Assembly (NCBI GenBank): GCA_964553925.1
Contig: CAZKNR010000406.1
Span: 1 to 64,000 of the forward strand
DNA from: DAISKN01 sp964553925
Lineage (GTDB): Bacteria > Acidobacteriota > Vicinamibacteria > Marinacidobacterales > SMYC01
DNA: 64,000 nt
Direction: 5' to 3'
Below the pieces are notes generated by a model. That model ran no database searches, was not told the origin of the DNA, and worked only from the letters and a program-made list of their open reading frames with translations. The position numbers were made by a program, and so were the translations under genes. The stretch's first letter is position 1. Each line of letters opens with the position of its first letter. Positions 1 through 7,679 of this stretch are shown here, in pieces.

Positions 1-439
1 CGACGCCCTGGATGCTGCGCGTTCGAAGGAACTCGCCAACTTCTTGGGAAGCGGTTAAGTCATCCGGATCGAGGCACGCCGGCAAGATAGCGGCGGCGTC
101 TGCGTCCGTCGTGGTCAGCGCTACGTGGGTCGCGACCTTCACACCGATGACGTATGTGATCCTGGGATAGCCGACTACGCGAGCGCCGCCGCGTCCGGCG
201 AGACGATTGATACGCGCGGCGGATTCTCGGAACGCCGTCTCTTCGTCGACCGAGCCGTAGACCGCACGGAGCCCTGGTCTCACGAACCTGCCACCGTACG
301 ACCGCGTTCCCTCGCCGCTCACGACATCGTCAGGATGCGCATACGCGAGTTCGACCGATCGGAAGAATTCGCCTTCGAGTGGCGTGGCGTGCTGGACGAG
401 CGCGAGGGCGTGCTTCTGCCACTGTCGCGGGAGCGTCAC
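1..439 (-). CDS. RES-domain toxin, C-terminus cut by window edge
   Basis: Reading from a GTG at 439, which overlaps the antitoxin stop (GTGTGA), the frame stays open to the window edge for about 146 codons. The protein starts MTLPRQWQKHALAL and contains RSYGGRF followed by YGSVDEETAFRES. This is the Arg-rich start and the Glu-containing helix expected of RES-domain toxins. Known RES toxins paired with Xre/MbcA/ParS antitoxins degrade or modify NAD+. That activity is inferred from family here, not visible in sequence. The overlap with the antitoxin gene is typical of these operons. The true C-terminus lies outside the window. Confidence 0.85.
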   Translation of the reverse strand, partial: MTLPRQWQKHALALVQHATPLEGEFFRSVELAYAHPDDVVSGEGTRSYGGRFVRPGLRAVYGSVDEETAFRESAARINRLAGRGGARVVGYPRITYVIGVKVATHVALTTTDADAAAILPACLDPDDLTASQEVGEFLRTRSIQGV

Positions 440-1146
440 ACCGGCTCGCCGACCTGCATGCGGCGGAATTCCAAAAGGAGATCTCGCGCTCGTCCCTCGA
501 TGAGCCAATCCCTAGGCGCATCTCCGGCGAAGGCATCGTTTGGCGAGATCAACCAAGCTTGTCGATGGTCGGGCGTGATGTATCTCGCTAGCGCTTCGTT
601 AAGTTCGATGAGATCGCGGAGACGCCTCTCGGCCTGCGGAGACACTCGGCCGGCTTCCCAGTTCTGTACCGTTCTCTCGGACACGCCGATCGCGACCGCA
701 AGCTGCACCTGCGTCAATCCAAGCGCCGTCCGCAGCGCGTCGATGTCGATCCGACGACCGTCGGGCGACTGCGTTGTTGCGGCACGCGTCCGAGGCCGCA
801 GTTTTAGCGCTCGCGCTACCTCAGTTACGCTGAAACAGAACGCGGTGTGGTCCGGCAGCGCGCGTTCCGCCGCGCGTGCCCAAAGGACAACGTTCCGATG
901 ATCCGCTCGTCTAGCATAGAGCACGACCATGAGCAGTCGTCGCTTGACTCGAGCGAAGCTCTTGAGCGGCTTGGCGACCTGGTCTTCACCTTCACGTCCG
1001 GACAAATAGATGAGGAACCGGTCGCCGCGAAGAGGAGCGTCCTGGATCGACCGCATGGGGCTGACGATCGAATTGACCTCGAAAGGCGCCAGGAACCGTT
1101 TCGCCTCACCGGCCAGCTCCGCTGGCGCAAACACCTGCAAATCCAT
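436..1146 (-). CDS. Xre/MbcA/ParS-type antitoxin with N-terminal extension
   Basis: This 236-aa protein has a helix-turn-helix at about residues 140-185 (LRTALGLTQVQLAVAIGVSE, then RTVQNWEAGR). A C-terminal MbcA/ParS toxin-binding helix set follows (LNEALARYI, then DWLIEGRARDLLLEF). The family binds a RES toxin and represses its own operon. The RES gene overlaps its stop codon, so the pair is an operon with antitoxin first. About 105 N-terminal residues are not part of the usual short antitoxin. They look alpha/beta (RFLIYLSGREGED, RRLLMVVLYAR) and were not recognised. The ATG at 1146 (MDLQVFAPAE) is preferred over an upstream TTG at 1188, which would lie inside the putative operator. Confidence 0.85.
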   Translation of the reverse strand: MDLQVFAPAELAGEAKRFLAPFEVNSIVSPMRSIQDAPLRGDRFLIYLSGREGEDQVAKPLKSFARVKRRLLMVVLYARRADHRNVVLWARAAERALPDHTAFCFSVTEVARALKLRPRTRAATTQSPDGRRIDIDALRTALGLTQVQLAVAIGVSERTVQNWEAGRVSPQAERRLRDLIELNEALARYITPDHRQAWLISPNDAFAGDAPRDWLIEGRARDLLLEFRRMQVGEPV

Positions 1147-1162
1147 TGGATCATTCTGGCAT

Positions 1163-1200
1163 AGACACAATTGTGCGTCAAGGAGCAAATTTGCGTGTCT
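1163..1200. promoter_or_regulatory. Candidate autoregulatory operator of the RES/Xre operon
   Basis: AGACAC at 1163-1168 and GTGTCT at 1195-1200 form a perfect inverted repeat separated by 26 bp. The interior is AT-rich relative to its surroundings. It lies 16 bp upstream of the antitoxin ATG, where an Xre-type repressor would bind. Binding is inferred. Confidence 0.4.
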
Positions 1201-1212
1201 GGATCGGTGAGA

Positions 1213-1533
1213 TCATCGCCGGAATGGCACAACGCTCCCCGTCGCAGACTGTTTGTTCGCGAGAATCGTCTGGACATACCGTGCCCAGGTTTCGAGCGCG
1301 GCACGTTTCTCACTCCGGTACGCGTGCAGGTTGTAGTGACGCCGCGTGACGCCCGACTCGGTGTGATTGAGAATTTTCGGGATGATGTTCTCGGGCACTC
1401 CTGCATCAGCCATCAGTGTGGCGGCCGTCCGGCGAAGGTCGTGCGCTGTGAAGCCGAAGTCGCAACGCCGTCGAAGCCGTTGTACAGCCTTCTGAATTTC
1501 GACGTACGGACCATCTGTCTTGCGCGACGGGCA
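1213..1533 (-). pseudogene. Tyrosine recombinase/integrase, 3' remnant
   Basis: The minus strand, open from just after an in-frame TGA at 1534-1536, encodes about 106 residues that match the catalytic C-terminus of phage-type integrases. Visible are AHDLRRTAATLMADAG (the H-x-x-R box), KILNHTESGVT (second His) and RRHYNLHAY, which holds the candidate nucleophilic Tyr, then KRAALETW. The N-terminal arm-binding and core-binding domains and the first catalytic Arg are missing. It is therefore a remnant, probably of the element that brought in the neighbouring toxin-antitoxin pair. Confidence 0.8.
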
Positions 1534-2006
1534 TCAAAAAAGGCGAGGAGAGGCCCTTTGAAATCATGCCGCGCGTCGTAGCGGGTCTGGGATTTGAAGG
1601 GGGGCCGCGAATGGCTGGCGCGAGGCAACTGGGGACGTTTGAGGATGCCTGACGGCGAGCTTCTCCGCCGACCTTCGGAAGATCCGTAGCCTGAATCGCG
1701 TAGCCCAGCTCCGCCTTTCATGGGGGCCAGTCGATTCCGAGGTAGAGGAAGAACTACGCGCGCATACGGGCAAACCCGGGAAACGAGGCCTGCCCAAGTG
1801 CTGGAGCGAGTCAAGAATGCCCGCGACGAAGAGTACGCTGGTAGTCCGCCCCGTGCTCCTGGGGTCGTTGGAAGAGCATGACCTGCCGTCTTCGTTGGCC
1901 TCGCGTCATCGGCCGATGGCGCCCTGGGAGGCCTGATCCTCATCGACCGCGGTCCCGCGACCCGAACGCTGACTTGCGCACCGAACGGGTGTATCTTTCT
2001 CCAACT
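1534..2006. other. Gene-free stretch between integrase remnant and amidase
   Basis: No frame here gives a recognisable protein. Open frames on both strands are compositional (high GC). No clear promoter for the amidase gene was found. The short plus-strand stretch VEEELRAH near 1742 resembles the N-terminus of ADOP permeases but has no further support. Confidence 0.4.
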
Positions 2007-3542
2007 ATGACACTCCTTACGCGACGAGAGTTCACGGTTTCGGTCGTCGGCGCCGCGGCTTCCGCTTTCCCGGCCCCCCGGGCACCGCGTGCGGAAACGG
2101 CCGAGCCCGATCCGTTGACGGCGCTGTCCCTGGCCGAAGCCGCCGGTCGAGTTCGCTCGGGGACGGTGAGTCCCGTCGAACTGGTGTCGAGCTGTCTCAC
2201 GCGTCTCGAACTGTACAACCCGAAGCTGAACGCCTTCATCACCGTCATGCGCGATACGGCACTCGCGCAGGCGAAGACGCTCGAGGCCGAGCAGCGCGCC
2301 GGCAAGCTCCGAAGCCCACTGCACGGGATTCCCATCGCCCTCAAAGACAACATCGACATCGCGGGAGTGCGGACCACGGCAGCGAGCGCGGTGTTCGACG
2401 ATCGCGTTGCTGAAATGGACGCCGAAGTCACGCGCCGCCTCGCGGCCGCGGGGGCGATCGTCGTCGGGAAGGCGAACCTTCACGAGTTCGCGATGGGCGG
2501 CACTTCGGCCACGAGCTATTACGGACCGGTGCGCAACCCGTGGGCGCTCGAGCGGAATCCGGGCGGGTCCTCAGGCGGCTCGGGGGCGGCGGTGGCGGCG
2601 GACCTCTGCTACGGCGCTCTCGGCACCGACACCGGAGGCTCGATCCGCACGCCCGCCTCCTACTGCGGCATCGTTGGGCTGAAGCCGACCTATGGCCTGG
2701 TGTCGATCCGCGGCATCATCCCGCTCACGGTGTCGCTCGACCACTGCGGGCCCATGACGCGCACCGTCGAGGACGCCGCCATCATGCTGAACGCGCTGGC
2801 CGGCTACGATCGGCTCGACATCGCGAGCGTCCCCCACCCCGCCGAGGACTACGTGGCGGCGCTGCAGCAGCCGGTGTCCGGCTTCCGCCTCGGCGTCCCG
2901 CGCGCTCCCTTTTTCGATCTACTCGATGCCGACGTGGCGAAGGCGGTTATGGATGCGCTCGTCGTTCTCGGGAAGCTGGCCCGGAGCCTGGGTGATACCG
3001 CGCTCCCGCCGACGGGCGACATCACCCTCGGCGGCGCCGAAACCTACGCGTATCACGAAGAGATCTTCACGCGCAGCCCGGGACGTTACATGATCCCCAC
3101 ACGGCGCGCGCTTTCGAACAGCGCCACCGCGAAGGCGGCGGACTACATAAAGGGGCGCTTCAAGCTCGAGCTTTTGCGGCGCACCATCGATGACTACTTC
3201 GAAGACGTCGATCTGGTGGTGCTCCCGACGCGGCGGCGGACGCCGCGGACGGTCGAGGCGGCCATCAAGCGCGAAGAAACCGATGTCCCACGCAACCCGG
3301 AGCTCGAGAATACCGGTGCTTTCAACCTCTACGGCATCCCCGCCATCTCCGTCCCCTGTGGATTCACCTCGGCAGGTTTGCCCGTCGGTCTGATGATTGC
3401 CGGACCGCGATTCTCGGAAGGGAAGGTCCTGGCTCTCGCCCACGCGTTCGAACGAGCCACGGAGTGGCACAAGCGCAAGCCGCCGCTCACGCCCGACATG
3501 CCCGTGCCGCCGCTCGCGGTCACGGACGACGTGCGGGAGTAA
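2007..3542 (+). CDS. Amidase (amidase signature family), Tat-type signal
   Basis: A 511-aa amidase that hydrolyses carboxylic amides with a Ser-cisSer-Lys triad. The Lys is in IALKDNID (K113), the glycine/serine loop is PGGSSGGSG (186-193) and the nucleophile box is GTDTGGSIRTPAS (Ser212). The ATG at 2007 is chosen because it places a twin-arginine-type signal (LTRREFTVSVVG, then Ala-rich) at the N-terminus. This predicts export to the periplasm. An upstream in-frame start would add 43 low-complexity Arg-rich residues. Length is normal for the family. The substrate cannot be told, and no pathway partner is adjacent. The next gene converges on it. Confidence 0.9.
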   Translation: MTLLTRREFTVSVVGAAASAFPAPRAPRAETAEPDPLTALSLAEAAGRVRSGTVSPVELVSSCLTRLELYNPKLNAFITVMRDTALAQAKTLEAEQRAGKLRSPLHGIPIALKDNIDIAGVRTTAASAVFDDRVAEMDAEVTRRLAAAGAIVVGKANLHEFAMGGTSATSYYGPVRNPWALERNPGGSSGGSGAAVAADLCYGALGTDTGGSIRTPASYCGIVGLKPTYGLVSIRGIIPLTVSLDHCGPMTRTVEDAAIMLNALAGYDRLDIASVPHPAEDYVAALQQPVSGFRLGVPRAPFFDLLDADVAKAVMDALVVLGKLARSLGDTALPPTGDITLGGAETYAYHEEIFTRSPGRYMIPTRRALSNSATAKAADYIKGRFKLELLRRTIDDYFEDVDLVVLPTRRRTPRTVEAAIKREETDVPRNPELENTGAFNLYGIPAISVPCGFTSAGLPVGLMIAGPRFSEGKVLALAHAFERATEWHKRKPPLTPDMPVPPLAVTDDVRE

Positions 3543-3562
3543 ACGCTTCCGAGAGGTAGCGG

Positions 3563-4387
3563 CTACTGCATGAAAACCGCGGCCTCGCCCTTCTCGGCGA
3601 CGAGCTTGTCGATGTGAGCCTGCATCATGTCGCGGCGCGCTAGCATCCCCCGGATGGCCCGCTTGTCGAGCCATTTGTCGAGGGCCTGCGTCAGCTGTTC
3701 CTCGGTCAAAGCCTTCATCCGTTGCCAGAGCTCGCTATCGATCCGCTGCAGGTCGTGGGCGAACTTCTTGTCCGCGGTGAAGGCGCGGGTGTGATCGATG
3801 ACGATCAAGTTCCAGGCCGGGTCGACGAGCCAATTGCCGAGGTTCGGGTCCTTGTTGTAGATGAGGCAGTCGAACATCTTGGCGCGGAGGATCTGTTTAT
3901 TCCAACGGGCCATGTGAACCCCAGGAGGAGTCGGCGGTCCTCCCATCTCCTTGAAGCTCTTGATCGGCTTCACCCACATGACCGCGGCGCCGAGATTCCC
4001 CTCGACCCGCTTCTCGACGGTCGGGGGAATCATCTTCAGATCAAGGAGCTTGTCGAGCTCGTAGGCCGCGATCTCCGATCGATAGCTCTCCCAGAAACCA
4101 TTGTAGCGGCCGGGTTGAATCCCCTTGAACGACATGCTTTCGAGGAGGCCCCCCGCGGCGAAGTAGCCGCGCAGCGGCTTGGTCACACCCACGGACATTT
4201 CCTCCACGCGGTCGAGCTTAGCGCTCGCCAGGAACTCCTCGAACTCCTGCGCGCGCCCAAGCCAGATCATGGCGCTCACCGGCTCTTCGGTTTCGGCTTG
4301 CGTTCCTGCCGGAGCGACGGAGGCCATCAAGGCCAGGCTCCAGCCGAGCAAGAGCCGGGAGACGCTCGAATGACGACCTCGTTTCAT
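3563..4387 (-). CDS. Exported protein with HipA/PI3K-like kinase fold signature
   Basis: This 274-aa protein has a signal peptide (MKRGRHSS, hydrophobic LLLGWSLALMASVAPAG, AQ-type cleavage region). The mature part has a Lys in SMSFKGIQPG, the motif SYRSEIAAYELDKLL, then MFDCLIYNKDPNLGNWL and IVIDHTRAF. The D-x-x-x-x-N-x-D-x-N-x-GN pattern plus the following Asp resembles the catalytic and metal-binding loops of HipA/PI3K-like atypical kinases. An extracytoplasmic kinase-like role is inferred. The substrate is unknown. It converges with the amidase gene, 20 bp apart. Confidence 0.6.
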   Translation of the reverse strand: MKRGRHSSVSRLLLGWSLALMASVAPAGTQAETEEPVSAMIWLGRAQEFEEFLASAKLDRVEEMSVGVTKPLRGYFAAGGLLESMSFKGIQPGRYNGFWESYRSEIAAYELDKLLDLKMIPPTVEKRVEGNLGAAVMWVKPIKSFKEMGGPPTPPGVHMARWNKQILRAKMFDCLIYNKDPNLGNWLVDPAWNLIVIDHTRAFTADKKFAHDLQRIDSELWQRMKALTEEQLTQALDKWLDKRAIRGMLARRDMMQAHIDKLVAEKGEAAVFMQ

Positions 4388-4494
4388 GGCGGCAGCTCCT
4401 TTCGTGGAAAATTGTGTGCGGGCATTCTACAAGATGCTCTTTCGTGTTGTCGAGGGAGTCGCTCTCCCGTCCTGATACCGGAAGTAGACTACGC

Positions 4495-5175
4495 TCAGCG
4501 CCGAGGCGCCACCCAGACAATCGCCGAAGCCAGGTGTTTCAAAAAAAGGGGATCGGAGTACGACTCCTTCGTGTGGCCGAGCGCTGTATAGAAAGACCGG
4601 CCGAAACCCTCGAGCTCCCGGCACCAGACCACGGGATGATCGCCCATCCTGTCCTCTCCCGCCTCGTAGCTTCCCTCGTCGAGCGAGATCAGCACCTGAA
4701 CCTTGCCGCGCGGGTTCTCGCGAAAGCTGTAGTGCTCGTCGGTGCGCACCCAAGACGGAGGCAGGTGCCGGGTCGCGGGGTGCTCTCGGTCCTCGACCCG
4801 ATAGGTCGCTTGCTGAATCTCGGGGTGCGATCGGAAGTAAGCGCCGACGAGGCTTCCGTAGAACGGCCAGTCGTACTCGGTGTCGGAGGCGGAGTGGATC
4901 CCCACATAGCCCTTTCCCGACCGCATGAACCGCTCGAACGCACCTTGCTGGCCGGAATCGAGGACGTCCCCCGTGGTCATGAGAAACACGACGGCGTCGA
5001 AGTGCCTGAGGCTCTCGTCGGAAAAGACCCCGGCGTCCTCGGTCGCTGCGACCTCCCATCCAAGCTCTCTTCCCAGCTCTTCGATCGCGCGAATCCCTTC
5101 GGGAATGGCCTCGTGGCGGTAGCCTGCCGTCTTGCTGAAAACGAGGACCGCGAGAGTGAGCCCGGCGCCTAGCAC
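4495..5175 (-). CDS. ThuA-like domain protein
   Basis: This protein of about 226 aa matches the ThuA (trehalose-utilisation-type) class I glutamine-amidotransferase-like fold. The evidence is VFSKTAGYRHEAI at the N-terminus, VVFLMTTGDVLD, KGYVGIHSASDTEY, WPFYGSLVGAYF and PVVWCRELEGFGRSFYTALGH near the end. Family members are often linked to sugar metabolism. The biochemical role is mostly unknown. The start is uncertain: GTG at 5175 is used, TTG at 5199 is an alternative, and neither has a clear ribosome-binding site. It diverges from the PHP lipoprotein gene with almost no spacer. Confidence 0.85.
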   Translation of the reverse strand: MLGAGLTLAVLVFSKTAGYRHEAIPEGIRAIEELGRELGWEVAATEDAGVFSDESLRHFDAVVFLMTTGDVLDSGQQGAFERFMRSGKGYVGIHSASDTEYDWPFYGSLVGAYFRSHPEIQQATYRVEDREHPATRHLPPSWVRTDEHYSFRENPRGKVQVLISLDEGSYEAGEDRMGDHPVVWCRELEGFGRSFYTALGHTKESYSDPLFLKHLASAIVWVAPRR

Positions 5176-5201
5176 GCCGTGTAATATACGCCCATTCAAT
5201 A

Positions 5202-7100
5202 ATGATGGGGCCGAATCGAGCGCTTCTCCTGGTACTCTTCCTCGCGGGCTGCGAGGAGGCGTCCCGGTCCCGTTCCCGTTCCAAAGACGCGAAGCTCGAT
5301 ACCCACCAGAGCCTCGTGGACGACCTCGCGGCGACGCGCCATCCCGCGGACGGAGGCGGACGAGCGTTTCTCGATCCGGAGAGCCCCACCGTAGCGCGCG
5401 CCGGCGAACGGATCCGGCTCGCTTTGACCTATGAGGCCGGGCCTCTCGGGATTGCCGAAGGCGGCGCCCTCTTCCTCCAGCCGTCTCCCTTCTGGGGTTG
5501 GGACTCTCCTCAGACCGACGTGGCCGAGGCGCCGGGCGCGACCGAAGTCGAAACCGATGCCCCGGGAGTGGGTCTCGAGACCACGGCACTCGATGGGCTT
5601 CTCGCGATTCATGTCCGGGGGAGAAAGCTCGAGCCGGGTGAGCGCGTCCGTATCGGTTATCTCACGAGAGCCGACAGGTTCGCGGAAAGGCAGGAGCGCC
5701 TCTGGATCGCCGTCGACGGAGATGGAGACGGCGTTCGCGCGGTCGTCGTCGATTCCCCCCGGATCGACGTCGTCGCGGGCGAGCCCGCGCGACTCGTCCT
5801 GACACTTCCCACGACGGCGCGCCCCGGGGAGATCGTGCGGCTGGTCGTAGCCGCCCTCGATTCCCTGGGGAACCGAGGGGTGGAGCTGAAAGAAGAGGTC
5901 GCGCTCCGCTCCTCGGGTGAGCTCGAGCTGCCCGAGACCGTGTTCCTCCCCGAAGGAGGCGTACTCTCCCTCGAGGCTCCCGCCGCTTCCGAAGGCGTTT
6001 ACCGCGTTCTGGCTTCGACCGCGAGCGGTCTTACGGCCGAGAGCAATCCCCTCGTCGTTCACGCCGGAATCCCGCGCGTTCTCTGGGGTGATCTCCACGG
6101 ACACACAGGGCTTTCCGACGGGACGGGAACCCCCGAAGATTATTTCGTCTACGCCCGCGACGTCGCCGCGCTCGACGTGATCGCTTTGACCGATCACGAC
6201 CATTGGGGGATGCGCTTTCTCGACGACAATCCGGCGCTCTTTCAGACCATCGAAGACGCGGCTCTCCGGTTCGATGAGCCCGGCCGCTTCGTCGCCCTCG
6301 TGGGCTACGAGTGGACGAGCTGGCTCAACGGGCACCGCCACGTACTCTACTTCGAGGGAGAGGCCGAGGTCCTGAGCTCGCTCGACCATCGCTACGAGAA
6401 CCCCGCCCTTCTTTGGGAGGCTCTCGAGGGCCGCTCGGCCGTAACCATAGCTCACCACTCGGCGGGAGGACCGGTCTCGACCAACTGGGAGTACGTCCCT
6501 CCTCCGGAGCTCGAGCCGGTGACCGAGGTGGTCTCGGTGCACGGATCGAGCGAAGCTTCCGACACCCCGGGGAAGATCTATAGCGCGGTTCCGGGGAACT
6601 TCGTGCGCGACGCGCTTGGCCGAGGGATGCGCTTCGGCTTCATCGGGAGCGGGGACAGCCACGACGGTCACCCCGGGCTCACTCATCTGGCGAATCCGAG
6701 TGGCGGACTCGCCGCGATCTTCTCGGAGGAGAAGACCCGTGCCGGGGTCCTCGGCGCCCTGAGAGCGCGACGAACCTATGCCACCAACGGTCCCCGAATC
6801 TGGCTTCGCGCGTGGCTCGACGAGAACGAGATGGGAGCCCTGGTCCCCTCCTCGGAAGCGCCGGCCCACGAGCTCCGCTTCGTGATTGCCGCCACGGCGC
6901 CGGTCGAGCGAGTGGACGTCATCCGGAGCGGAGAGATCGTAAGCGTCATCCCGGGCGCGAGTCGCCGGGAGCTCTCCGAGACGCTCACGCTTCTTCCTCT
7001 CCGCCCGGGCGAGTACGTCTACGTCCGGGTCGTCCAGGAAGACGGAGGCGCTGCCTGGTCGAGCCCGGTCTACGTCACTTCAGAGAGCTCACGCGAGTGA
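5202..7100 (+). CDS. PHP-domain (DUF3604-like) lipoprotein
   Basis: This 632-aa protein starts with a short lipoprotein signal (LLLVLFLAGCEE), so it is probably anchored to a membrane by the Cys. The N-terminal 280 residues are beta-rich. A PHP-type metal-dependent hydrolase follows: GDLHGHTGLSDG (H299, H301), ALTDHDHW (D331-H334), IAHHSAGG and IGSGDSHDGH supply the expected metal ligands. The C-terminus is another small beta domain. DUF3604 proteins are predicted phosphoesterases or hydrolases of unknown substrate. Two ATGs in tandem (5202, 5205) have no Shine-Dalgarno. Its 3' end overlaps the convergent gene by 26 bp. Confidence 0.85.
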   Translation: MMGPNRALLLVLFLAGCEEASRSRSRSKDAKLDTHQSLVDDLAATRHPADGGGRAFLDPESPTVARAGERIRLALTYEAGPLGIAEGGALFLQPSPFWGWDSPQTDVAEAPGATEVETDAPGVGLETTALDGLLAIHVRGRKLEPGERVRIGYLTRADRFAERQERLWIAVDGDGDGVRAVVVDSPRIDVVAGEPARLVLTLPTTARPGEIVRLVVAALDSLGNRGVELKEEVALRSSGELELPETVFLPEGGVLSLEAPAASEGVYRVLASTASGLTAESNPLVVHAGIPRVLWGDLHGHTGLSDGTGTPEDYFVYARDVAALDVIALTDHDHWGMRFLDDNPALFQTIEDAALRFDEPGRFVALVGYEWTSWLNGHRHVLYFEGEAEVLSSLDHRYENPALLWEALEGRSAVTIAHHSAGGPVSTNWEYVPPPELEPVTEVVSVHGSSEASDTPGKIYSAVPGNFVRDALGRGMRFGFIGSGDSHDGHPGLTHLANPSGGLAAIFSEEKTRAGVLGALRARRTYATNGPRIWLRAWLDENEMGALVPSSEAPAHELRFVIAATAPVERVDVIRSGEIVSVIPGASRRELSETLTLLPLRPGEYVYVRVVQEDGGAAWSSPVYVTSESSRE

Positions 7101-7602
7101 GCTCCTGCTTTTCGTCGAAGGTTATCTTTCCGTTCTCGACGAACTCCCACCGGCTGGTGTAGCGGTTTGGGTCCACGAGCCGGAACTGCGCCCGGCGCAT
7201 ATGTCCGGCGCTCTCGTCCTTCAATCCCGTCGCGTCGAGAAAGTCGAACTCGAGCTCGCCCGTCGCCGGGTCGAAGCGCTTGAGCGACATGCGCGGCTGG
7301 TTTCCCGCCATGCAGTAATGGGTCAGGAGCAGACGGCCGGAGTCGAGGTAATACATGGTAATCATCTCGTTTCCCGCGCCCATGGAGCTGTCGGAATAGT
7401 GCTCGAAGAGAGCCGAGCCCGAGGCGGTCATCTCGTAGCGCACCGTCGCCTTCTTGTCCTCGGGCTTTGTCACTTTCCAGACGCCGGCCAGCCCCTTGAG
7501 ACGCTCGAAGGCAGCGGCGCCGTCCGGAGCGTCCGCGGGAGCTGCCACGGACCCGAGTAGAGCCCATATCCCGATTGCGTACGTCATTTCACGAAGCTTC
7601 AT
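7075..7602 (-). CDS. Secreted DUF1579-like/lipocalin-like hypothetical protein
   Basis: A 175-aa protein with a signal peptide (MTYAIGIWALLGSVAAPADA). The mature part opens with LKGLAGVWKVTKPEDKK, a pattern typical of small antiparallel beta-barrels of the DUF1579/lipocalin-like type. It continues with strands such as GNEMITMYYLDSGRLLLTHYC. Function is unknown. The ATG at 7602 is preceded by AGGAGG at a good distance, which fixes the start. An upstream open extension is not needed. The gene end overlaps the PHP lipoprotein gene convergently. Confidence 0.7.
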   Translation of the reverse strand: MKLREMTYAIGIWALLGSVAAPADAPDGAAAFERLKGLAGVWKVTKPEDKKATVRYEMTASGSALFEHYSDSSMGAGNEMITMYYLDSGRLLLTHYCMAGNQPRMSLKRFDPATGELEFDFLDATGLKDESAGHMRRAQFRLVDPNRYTSRWEFVENGKITFDEKQELTRVSSLK

Positions 7603-7679
7603 CAATATACCTCCTGGGGAATCTGTCCCCGCTCGAGATTGAGACGAACGAGCCCCGCCGGAATCGACACGTGAGCTTA

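Noticed and set aside
1742..1800. VEEELRAH stretch resembling an ADOP permease N-terminus
   Set aside because: Only eight residues match and the following sequence does not continue the family pattern.
5196..6869. Long minus-strand open frame antisense to the PHP lipoprotein
   Set aside because: It is low complexity and Arg/Gly-rich with no motif, and the plus-strand frame has clear PHP metal boxes. It is a high-GC shadow.
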